Assembly: GCA_019239815.1 (NCBI GenBank)
Contig: JAFAZL010000916.1
Span: 1 to 5,603, forward strand
DNA length: 5,603 nt
Source of the DNA: Acidobacteriota bacterium
Lineage (GTDB): Bacteria; Acidobacteriota; Terriglobia; Acidoferrales; UBA7541
Reading direction: 5' to 3'
Part shown: positions 1 to 5,096 of the stretch, in pieces
How positions within the stretch are numbered: the first letter of the stretch is position 1
Layout of the letters: each line of letters begins with the position of its first letter
Notes under the pieces: generated by a model
What the model saw: the letters and a program-made list of their open reading frames with translations, nothing else
What the model was told of the DNA's origin: nothing
The model's database searches: none
Made by a program: the position numbers and the translations under genes

Positions 1-885
1 CCAAAAATCCTCGACACGATTCGCGACTACACCAAGCGTCTAGCCCTCGCGCTCAAGGTCGTCGGGCTGATGAACGTGCAGTACGCCATTCAGCGCGACA
101 TAGTCTACGTGCTCGAAGTAAATCCGCGCGCCTCACGTACCGTTCCATACGTCAGCAAAGTCACCGGCGTGCCTCTCGCCAAAGTTGCCTCGCGCTTGAT
201 GGCCGGCCGCCGCCTCGCCGACATGAAGCTGCCGCTGGTGAAAAACAACGGAGTGCTCGAAATCGCCGTCCACGATTTCTACGCGGTGAAATCGCCCGTG
301 TTTCCATTCAGCAAATTCCGCGGTGTCGACACGATTCTCGGCCCGGAGATGCGCTCGACCGGCGAAGTCATGGGTGTTTCAACCTCCTACGGCCAGGCAT
401 TCGCGAAGGCCCAGCTTGCTGCCGGACAGCGCTTGCCGCTCAAAGGCACAGTCTTCCTCAGCGTCAACGATCGTGACAAACGGCAGATCGGCCCTCTCGG
501 CAAAGCCCTGAAGGAACTCGGCTTCCGGCTGCTCGCGACGCGCGGTACTGCCGCGGCACTGGAAGCCGCGGGCATCCAGGCCGAAGCAGTCTTCAAAGTC
601 AATGAAGGGCGGCCGAACATCGTCGATCTGGTGAAGACGCGAAAGATCGATCTCATCATCAATACGCCGCTGGGACGCGAATCGTTCTACGATGAGAAGT
701 CGATTCGGCGCGCGGCAATCCGGCACAACGTTCCATGCATCACAACACTTTCCGCGGCCGACGCGGCGGCGCTCGGCATCAAGGCGCTGCTCGATCAGCG
801 GCCCGAAGTTGGTGCATTGCAGGATTTGCATCAAGGCAGCGTTCCGGCTTCGGGTAGCGCAGCGCAGTCGACGGCAGGAGACTGA
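1..885 (+). CDS. carB: Carbamoyl-phosphate synthase large subunit, C-terminal part (5' end outside window)
   Basis: The large subunit makes carbamoyl phosphate from bicarbonate, ammonia supplied by the small subunit (CarA), and two ATP, feeding pyrimidine and arginine synthesis in the cytoplasm. The reading frame is open from base 1, giving 294 of the roughly 1,070 residues usual for the family. Visible residues 39-46 (EVNPRASR) are the metal/ATP-binding end of the second ATP-grasp half. [12 protein letters not shown] (about 114-125) is a CarB signature. From about residue 150 to 262 runs the MGS-like allosteric domain. Its phosphate-binding positions known from E. coli CarB are largely kept: K160, T180 and T183 in TRGT, K199 in KVNEGRP, and N221 in IINTP. 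The position of E. coli Thr1017 is proline here. Compared with E. coli, about 8 extra residues lie between the ATP-grasp end and the MGS domain, around KNNGVLEI. The alanine/serine-rich tail looks unstructured. The stop is TGA at 883, 2 nt before the next gene. Identification is firm. Confidence 0.97.
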   Translation, partial: PKILDTIRDYTKRLALALKVVGLMNVQYAIQRDIVYVLEVNPRASRTVPYVSKVTGVPLAKVASRLMAGRRLADMKLPLVKNNGVLEIAVHDFYAVKSPVFPFSKFRGVDTILGPEMRSTGEVMGVSTSYGQAFAKAQLAAGQRLPLKGTVFLSVNDRDKRQIGPLGKALKELGFRLLATRGTAAALEAAGIQAEAVFKVNEGRPNIVDLVKTRKIDLIINTPLGRESFYDEKSIRRAAIRHNVPCITTLSAADAAALGIKALLDQRPEVGALQDLHQGSVPASGSAAQSTAGD

Positions 886-887
886 TC

Positions 888-1778
888 ATGGATCTCGGTG
901 GCGTATATCCCGCGCTGACCACGCCGTTCGCGGCGGACGGGTCGGTGTCGCTGGCCGATTTGAAGTACAACATTGAGCGATACAACTCAACCGGACTCGC
1001 AGGATTTGTCGTCCTTGGCTCGACGGGTGAGTCCGTGCTGCTTTCGCGCCATGAAATGGACGAAGTCCTCACCGCCGTGCGTGACGCCGCCGGGCAAGGG
1101 AAGCGACTCATCGCCGGTACCGGCGCGGAATCCACGCAGGACACGATCGAGCGAACAAAGCGCGCCGCAGAACTTGGCTATCAGCTCGCTTTGGTAAAGA
1201 CGCCCCACTACTACAAGCCCGCATACAAACCCGAAGTCTTGATCGCACACTACCGGCGTGTAGCCGACGCGTCGCCGATCCCCGTGCTGCTCTACTCCGT
1301 CCCAATTTTCACGGGCGTCACGCTCGAAGCTCCCGAAGTCGGCGCTCTCGCCGAGCATCCAAACATCGTCGGCATCAAGGAGAGTTCAGGCCACGTAATG
1401 CGCGTAGCTGAAATCGTCTCGGCTTGCCCACAAGACTTTCAGGTTCTGACCGGCTCGGCAGGCACGATGCTTGCGGGCCTTACAGTCGGCGCCAAGGGCG
1501 CGATCTTGGCGCTCGGCTCCGCCCTGCCGGAAATGTGTGTCACGCTGTACGATCTTTACCGGAGCGGCGAGATCGACAAGGCCCGGACGCTGCAGAACCA
1601 GTTGCTCAGGTCCTCGAAAGTGATCCAATCCGAGCACGCCATCGCCGGCATCAAGTTCGCAATGGATCAGCGCGGCTATCACGGCGGCATCCCGCGGCCC
1701 CCGCTGGTCCCGCTTCCGGACAAGCAGCGAGTCCTCGATCTGCTGAACAGCCTCGAGCCCGCTCTCGTTCGAGCGTAA
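888..1778 (+). CDS. DapA-family class I aldolase (dihydrodipicolinate synthase family; possibly 4-hydroxy-2-oxoglutarate aldolase-like)
   Basis: This 296-aa TIM-barrel enzyme has the usual family length. It shows GSTGES at 44-49 (the pyruvate carboxylate-binding loop), HYY at 107-109, catalytic Y136 in LLYSVP, and Schiff-base K164 in VGIKESSG. The 28-residue Tyr-to-Lys distance equals that of E. coli DapA (Y133-K161), so it should condense or cleave a pyruvate-type substrate. At the position of E. coli Arg138, which holds the aspartate-semialdehyde carboxylate, it has F141 (VPIFTG instead of VPSRTG). The motifs DFQVLTGSAG (183-192), GIKFAMD and GYHGG recall HOGA-type members as I remember them. 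A lysine-pathway role is therefore doubtful, though automatic annotation would probably say dapA. The start is ATG 888, with GGAG at 877-880 as ribosome binding site, 7 nt away. It lies 2 nt after carB, so operon membership is nearly certain. Family is sure; substrate is not. Confidence 0.93.
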   Translation: MDLGGVYPALTTPFAADGSVSLADLKYNIERYNSTGLAGFVVLGSTGESVLLSRHEMDEVLTAVRDAAGQGKRLIAGTGAESTQDTIERTKRAAELGYQLALVKTPHYYKPAYKPEVLIAHYRRVADASPIPVLLYSVPIFTGVTLEAPEVGALAEHPNIVGIKESSGHVMRVAEIVSACPQDFQVLTGSAGTMLAGLTVGAKGAILALGSALPEMCVTLYDLYRSGEIDKARTLQNQLLRSSKVIQSEHAIAGIKFAMDQRGYHGGIPRPPLVPLPDKQRVLDLLNSLEPALVRA

Positions 1779-1827
1779 TAGTCGAATCCTGGTGGCTTGC
1801 ACTGCATCAGATGTCTCGGCAGGGATT

Positions 1828-1852
1828 GCGCTATCTTCGCCTTCGCTAGCGC
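1828..1852. other. Stem-loop downstream of the aldolase gene
   Basis: GCGCTA at 1828-1833 is the exact reverse complement of TAGCGC at 1847-1852, with a 13-nt loop that contains the tandem CTTCGC-CTTCGC. It lies 50 nt after the aldolase stop and could mark the 3' end of the carB operon transcript. The stem is short and no T-run follows, so it is not a convincing intrinsic terminator. The rest of 1779-2001 shows no gene and no promoter I would trust. Confidence 0.25.
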
Positions 1853-2001
1853 GTCCAAACGTTGGAACCGGGCTGACTTGGCAACTTGTCCCGAGTGGGA
1901 AACCTGTAAAGCGCCTTCTCCGTGTAACATCTTTGTAAACGGCGGATGCGATCGTAGCGCCGGCAGTGTGACGAATCCCGACAAGGATCATCTAAGCTCC
2001 G

Positions 2002-3636
2002 ATGGGCTGTATCTCGATACCGTTCCAGCGCCTGCCCCACCAGCCGAAGCTGTTTCTTCGGTTCCTCAATGATTTTTCCAGCGTTTCACAGTTCTATCCG
2101 CATCCGCCCTCCCTGGAAGCGATCCAGCAAGCCGCAAAGACACTGGACTATCCAGAAGATCGCCGCAAAGAGATCGCCGCGATATTGCGCGAGACCAATG
2201 CTGCTTTAGGCGCCGGCGAAGGGACCGCGAATAATATCGATCGGCTCGCCAACGGCGCCGTTGCCGTCCTCAGTGGGCAGCAGGTCGGTCTCTTCGGCGG
2301 ACCTGCCTATGCTTTCTACAAGGCGGTAAGCGCAATTCAGATCGCGCACGAACTCACCGAGTCCGGCGTCGACGCAGTCCCGATTTTCTGGATGGCGACT
2401 GAAGATCACGATCTCGACGAAGTGCGGCATGTTTCCTGGTTCCACGCCGGAAAGCGAACGCGGTTTGAGCTGCCTGCGGCAGAAACACCGGGCCGACCGG
2501 TTGGACAAATCAAGCTTGGCGCCGCAGTAGAAGAAATTGCTGGATCGGCCGCGGAACTCCTGGCAGGGGCGAGCAGCCCTCTTGTCGCGAGATACCTGCA
2601 AGAAAGCTACTCGGCGAACGAGACCTACGGAACCGCGTTCGGCAAATTGTTCGCCCGCGTTTTTGCCGACTACGGCTTGATTCTCGTCGATCCCCTCGAC
2701 GCGCGCCTGCATCGGGTCGCCGGGCCGATCTATCGCAAAGCGCTGGCTGACCGCGCATCCCTCAACGCGAAGCTGCTGCAGCGCGACAAAGATTTGGAAG
2801 CCGCCGGATTCGCCCCACAAGTAAAAGTCACGCCGGAAACAACGTTGCTCTTTCAGATTCGCGACGGCATACGGCAACCGATCGTCTATCACGCTGAGCA
2901 TGGCGGACAAGCTGGTGCGTTCAAGATCGGCGATGCCGTCTTAAATGAAACTCAAGTTTTGCAGCTCGCGGATTCGTCACCAGAAACGCTTAGTCCCAAC
3001 GCATTGCTCCGACCCGTCGTCCAAGATTACCTCTTCCCGACCGTCGCATTCTGTACCGGCTCGGCGGAGATTTCCTACCTCGCGCAGTCCGAAGTGCTCT
3101 ACCGCGAAATCCTCGGACACATGCCTGTTTTGCTTCCCCGCGCCGACTTCACGATCCTCGACGCGAAAGCCGACAAGCTGCTTCAGAAATATCGACTGTG
3201 TATTGAAAATCTCTGGAGCGGACCTCAGCAACTTCGCAAGCAGATGGAGTCCATTTCGCTTCCGGCACAACTCGCCGAAGACTTCGACAAGAAGAAGGCG
3301 CTGATCGACAGCACGTTGACGGATCTTGGTGCCGATATTCAGAAGCTCGACGCCACACTTGCTGGCGCGGTCGAGACCACGCGCGAAAAAATGTCTTTCC
3401 AGTTGAACAAGCTACGCGAAAAAACAGGTCGCGCTCTCGATGAACGCGCCGGCTTGATCGCCGAACACAGCGACTTCCTCGAGAATCTCTTATATCCCGA
3501 CCGCGTGCTACAGTCGCGCGAACTCAGCTTCCTGCCATTTCTCGCCCAATGGGGCCCCACTGGCATCGAAGAATTAAAGAATCAAAGCGCCAGTTCCAAC
3601 CTCCGAGAACACCGGATCGCTCGAATCACACAGTAG
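2002..3636 (+). CDS. bshC: Putative cysteine ligase BshC (bacillithiol biosynthesis cysteine-adding enzyme)
   Basis: BshC is thought to add cysteine to glucosaminyl-malate (the BshA/BshB product) in the last step of bacillithiol synthesis, in the cytoplasm. The 544-aa protein is of normal family length. Signatures are the N-terminal KLFLRFLNDF...FYPHPP (16-36), SGQQVGLFGGPAY (91-103), FWMATEDHDLDEV (129-141), a Rossmann-like core, RPVVQDYLFPT (337-347) followed by CTGSAEISYLAQ (351-362), and LLPRADFTILD (377-387). A charged helical stretch at about 425-490 fits the coiled-coil domain seen in BshC structures. An in-frame TAA at 1993-1995 means ATG 2002 is the first possible start, and the N-terminus fits the family there. 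The ribosome binding site is weak (AAGG at 1983-1986 is rather far). It is separated from the aldolase by 223 nt and is probably its own transcript. bshA and bshB are not in this window. The C-terminal 20 residues look poorly conserved. Confidence 0.93.
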   Translation: MGCISIPFQRLPHQPKLFLRFLNDFSSVSQFYPHPPSLEAIQQAAKTLDYPEDRRKEIAAILRETNAALGAGEGTANNIDRLANGAVAVLSGQQVGLFGGPAYAFYKAVSAIQIAHELTESGVDAVPIFWMATEDHDLDEVRHVSWFHAGKRTRFELPAAETPGRPVGQIKLGAAVEEIAGSAAELLAGASSPLVARYLQESYSANETYGTAFGKLFARVFADYGLILVDPLDARLHRVAGPIYRKALADRASLNAKLLQRDKDLEAAGFAPQVKVTPETTLLFQIRDGIRQPIVYHAEHGGQAGAFKIGDAVLNETQVLQLADSSPETLSPNALLRPVVQDYLFPTVAFCTGSAEISYLAQSEVLYREILGHMPVLLPRADFTILDAKADKLLQKYRLCIENLWSGPQQLRKQMESISLPAQLAEDFDKKKALIDSTLTDLGADIQKLDATLAGAVETTREKMSFQLNKLREKTGRALDERAGLIAEHSDFLENLLYPDRVLQSRELSFLPFLAQWGPTGIEELKNQSASSNLREHRIARITQ

Positions 3637-3648
3637 CCACGGCAACGT

Positions 3649-3930
3649 TTAGGCTGCGCCAGATTCCCCCCGCGCCTTCCGCATTTCTTCCATCACCGAT
3701 TGCATCAGTTCCTTCGCGTGCGTCAGCTCCTGCACGATCATCCGCAAATCCATCGCAGGCACCGTCGGGTTGCGTTGGCTGGTGCAATACACGCCATGTT
3801 GGCCGACCAGCACCAAGGCGTTCGTCAGCCGGTCCAGCGACACCGCCAGCCGCCCGCGATCCCGGCCGAACATCTGCTCGTAGTGCTCCAAATCGTTTTT
3901 GTGCTCGTTGAATGCTGAGTTTTTCGCCAT
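3649..3930 (-). CDS. Small hypothetical helical protein, 93 aa
   Basis: I do not recognise a family. The reading frame runs from ATG (3930-3928) to TAA (3651-3649). It is judged real because its codons on the minus strand strongly prefer G or C at the third position, and because the overlapping plus-strand frames give arginine/proline/serine-rich shadow proteins. The protein is soluble and mostly helical: a charged N-terminal helix (about 6-40, including NDLEHYEQMF and LAVSLDRLTNALVLV), a short central turn with one cysteine (YCTSQRNPTVP, 48-58), and a second charged, methionine-rich helix (about 59-88, including MIVQELTHAKELMQSVMEEM). This suggests a helical hairpin that may oligomerise. There is no signal peptide or membrane segment. 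A modest GGAAA lies 5 nt upstream of the start. It is convergent with bshC, 12 nt from its stop, and divergent from the repeat-protein gene. Function is unknown. Confidence 0.7.
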   Translation of the reverse strand: MAKNSAFNEHKNDLEHYEQMFGRDRGRLAVSLDRLTNALVLVGQHGVYCTSQRNPTVPAMDLRMIVQELTHAKELMQSVMEEMRKARGESGAA

Positions 3931-4006
3931 GAATTTTTCCGAAACCGCGTCAAAAAATGCGTGTCAGGTGGTGATGCTACATCGGGCACACGGAAGCCGT
4001 TCCAAC

Positions 4007-4035
4007 TTTACCGCACGAATTCCGCATAACATAAT
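4007..4035 (+). promoter_or_regulatory. Candidate sigma70-type promoter of the repeat-protein gene
   Basis: TTTACC (4007-4012) and CATAAT (4030-4035) are separated by exactly 17 nt. They match the -35 consensus at 4 of 6 and the -10 consensus at 5 of 6. Transcription would begin near 4042 and leave a leader of about 110 nt before ATG 4152. It is in the right place and orientation, between two divergent genes, but is predicted by eye only. Confidence 0.38.
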
Positions 4036-4044
4036 TTCGCTCTG

Positions 4045-4060
4045 GGCCACTTGTGTGGCC
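4045..4060 (+). other. Leader hairpin at the predicted 5' end of the transcript
   Basis: GGCCAC (4045-4050), loop TTGT, then GTGGCC (4055-4060) form a perfect 6-bp stem with a tetraloop. If the promoter at 4007-4035 is used, this sits within a few nucleotides of the transcript 5' end, where it could stabilise the mRNA. No T-run follows, so it is not a terminator. It may also be chance. Confidence 0.35.
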
Positions 4061-4137
4061 ATTCGTATCGGTCCAGCGAAACAGATTTAGGCAAATCGAG
4101 GGCGAAATCCCTGGGTGTATATGGCGAAGGGATGAGC

Positions 4138-4142
4138 CGGAG
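4138..4142 (+). promoter_or_regulatory. Ribosome binding site fixing the start at 4152
   Basis: CGGAG lies 9 nt before ATG 4152. The same frame is open upstream to a GTG at 4053, but the added 33 residues (many Arg, Cys and Trp) do not look like protein, and that GTG lies inside the hairpin at 4045-4060. The downstream ATG is therefore preferred. Confidence 0.6.
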
Positions 4143-4151
4143 CAACCAAAC

Positions 4152-4718
4152 ATGCGACGTTCCGACCTGGTACAGCACAAAGAGAAAGAGAAGGGCGCGA
4201 CGACGCGCACGTCACAAATCGTTTTCGGCGAGCGCCAGCACCTCCTGCGCGTTCTGGATTCGCTGGAAGGGACCGAGCTTCCAATCGCACGCATGCAACA
4301 AGAGCGCCGCGTCCTGGAAGAGCTTATCCACGCGCGAACCCGCGAGCTGAACCAGATCAACACCGCCTGGGACGAAAAAATCGGATTGGTTCTCAGTGCC
4401 GATGCCAAGCCGGAAATGCTCGAAAAGCTGGTGAAGCAAGCTCCCCAGACCGATTTCTACCTGCTCCGCTTGATCAGTGAGCATCCGCGGGCAAATTCCA
4501 AGACCTTGAATAAGCTGGCCAAGCATCCGTACGGCGCGATTCGCGAAAACGTCGCGCGCCATCCGAATGCCGACGCGACAACATTAACCTGGCTTAGCCG
4601 CGATCGCAGCCAGCCGCTGTGGTATCTGGTCGCTTTCAACCCGAACACCCCCACCGTGCTACAGCGCCGCCTCCGCGACCGTCTCAAGCGCCTGGGTGAA
4701 AACCAACTCTCGAAGTAA
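4152..4718 (+). CDS. Hypothetical protein with LRV/HEAT-like helical repeats, 188 aa
   Basis: No named family is recognised with certainty. Residues 1-20 are basic and polar. About 25-75 are helical with coiled-coil character (LLRVLDSLEG, MQQERRVLEELIHARTREL). From about 87 onward come repeats: 87-114, 115-140 and 141-166, each with a Leu-x-x-Leu helix, then a second helix ending in a proline-containing turn (SEHPRA, ARHPNA, AFNPNT). The second and third are exactly 26 residues long, followed by a partial unit (PTVLQRRLRDR) and a basic tail. The pattern resembles variant leucine-rich repeats (LRV), which share a spiral alpha-solenoid with HEAT-like repeats, so a protein-binding scaffold is a fair inference. 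The cysteine-rich iron-sulfur region known from Azotobacter LRV protein is absent; this protein has no cysteine. There is no signal peptide or membrane segment. It appears to be a single-gene unit with its own promoter and a terminator at 4747-4780. Confidence 0.78.
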   Translation: MRRSDLVQHKEKEKGATTRTSQIVFGERQHLLRVLDSLEGTELPIARMQQERRVLEELIHARTRELNQINTAWDEKIGLVLSADAKPEMLEKLVKQAPQTDFYLLRLISEHPRANSKTLNKLAKHPYGAIRENVARHPNADATTLTWLSRDRSQPLWYLVAFNPNTPTVLQRRLRDRLKRLGENQLSK

Positions 4719-4746
4719 CCGGTTCGAATCTATTCCGTTGAAATCG

Positions 4747-4780
4747 AAAGGCGCAGCCGTTCACGGCGTCCTTTGCTTTT
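4747..4780 (+). terminator. Candidate intrinsic terminator of the repeat-protein gene
   Basis: AAAGG (4747-4751) pairs with CCTTT (4770-4774), and inside it GCCG (4756-4759) pairs with CGGC (4764-4767) around a TTCA loop. The hairpin is imperfect, with an internal loop. The 3' side runs into the T-rich CCTTTGCTTTT. It begins 29 nt after the stop codon at 4718. The position is good and the structure moderate. Confidence 0.42.
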
Positions 4781-4825
4781 CCATCTTGACCTTCAAACCA
4801 ATAGCGGAGCGTTGGCACAAGCAAC

Positions 4826-4851
4826 TGTAGGGGCGCAGCATGCTGCGCCTC
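4826..4851. repeat. Palindromic intergenic element (18-bp perfect palindrome), likely dispersed repeat
   Basis: The core at 4832-4849, GGCGCAGCATGCTGCGCC, is identical to its reverse complement over 18 bp and is preceded by TGTAGG. I recall elements of the form TGTAGGGGCG plus a palindrome as common in intergenic DNA of several environmental phyla, and their translation gives the spurious peptide GAQHAAP seen in many false hypothetical proteins. Only one copy is in the window, so repetition is inferred. It is the only strong structure in the middle of the 378-nt gene-free region 4719-5096. Confidence 0.55.
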
Positions 4852-4929
4852 ATGTCCGCACGATCTCAACCATAGGGTTGGAGTGGCGGCGCTCGCTCCA
4901 CCGGCGCCCACGTCTTGGCCAACGCCCTT

Positions 4930-4947
4930 CCGCGGTCAAAACTGCGG
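4930..4947. other. Stem-loop just upstream of the ABC gene promoter
   Basis: CCGCGGT (4930-4936), loop CAAA, and ACTGCGG (4941-4947) form a 7-bp stem with one G-T pair. It ends 22 nt before the -35 box at 4970. It could be part of the dispersed element, the far end of a terminator, or an upstream binding site. No T-run follows on the plus strand. Confidence 0.3.
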
Positions 4948-4969
4948 CGTGTCACCCCGAAAAACGCCA

Positions 4970-4998
4970 TTGACAAACTGAACTGAACCGTTTAGTAT
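4970..4998 (+). promoter_or_regulatory. Strong sigma70-type promoter of the ABC transporter gene
   Basis: A consensus -35 TTGACA (4970-4975) is followed after exactly 17 nt by TAGTAT (4993-4998), which matches the -10 consensus at 4 of 6. Transcription should begin near 5005, giving a leader of about 92 nt before ATG 5097. A perfect -35 box with ideal spacing makes this the best promoter in the window. Confidence 0.65.
4982..4996. promoter_or_regulatory. Operator-like inverted repeat overlapping the spacer and -10 box
   Basis: ACTGAAC (4982-4988), one central C, then GTTTAGT (4990-4996) are inverted copies at 6 of 7 positions. It covers the spacer's 3' half and part of the -10 box, where a bound protein would block RNA polymerase. 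The shape resembles TetR-family operators with ACTAAAC/GTTTAGT half-sites. A direct repeat AACTG-AACTG (4976-4985) overlaps it. No regulator gene is in the window. Confidence 0.4.
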
Positions 4999-5033
4999 GC
5001 GAAATTCCTGACCACGATCGTGCGTAGCAGTCT

Positions 5034-5058
5034 AGGACGACGCCAAACCCGCCGTCCT
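5034..5058 (+). other. Leader stem-loop in the ABC gene 5' untranslated region
   Basis: AGGACG (5034-5039) pairs exactly with CGTCCT (5053-5058) across a 13-nt loop, inside the predicted leader. A perfect 10-bp palindrome, CACGATCGTG (5013-5022), lies just upstream. Neither matches a riboswitch I know, and no terminator-like T-run follows. Confidence 0.28.
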
Positions 5059-5096
5059 TGCTCGGCCGTTTCGATTGCCCGGAGGATTGCTTCTCG

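Noticed and set aside
1878..1910. TTGGCA ... TGTAAA as a bshC promoter
   Set aside because: Spacing is over 20 nt and the -10 match is poor; no better pair was found in 1779-2001.
1386..1991. Minus-strand 201-codon open frame overlapping the aldolase gene and the following gap
   Set aside because: Mostly antisense to the aldolase, with no recognisable domain and unremarkable composition in the gap.
2206..2910. Long minus-strand open frame opposite bshC
   Set aside because: It lies wholly within the clear bshC frame; its length reflects low stop frequency in GC-rich antisense DNA and it shows no family motif.
3549..3911. Plus-strand 120-codon open frame after bshC
   Set aside because: Arginine/proline/serine-rich shadow of the minus-strand 93-aa gene and of the bshC 3' end.
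4053..4151. 33-codon N-terminal extension of the repeat protein from GTG 4053
   Set aside because: The extension looks non-protein-like, begins inside a hairpin, and a good ribosome binding site precedes ATG 4152.
4719..4740. GGTTCGAATC right after the repeat-protein stop, looking like a tRNA T-arm or attachment site
   Set aside because: The five bases before TTCGAAT (ACCGG) do not pair with those after it (CTATT), and no acceptor stem, anticodon arm or integrase is present.
4773..4973. Plus-strand 66-codon open frame in the intergenic region
   Set aside because: It translates the palindromic repeat (GAQHAAP) and terminator bases, has no ribosome binding site and no protein-like composition.
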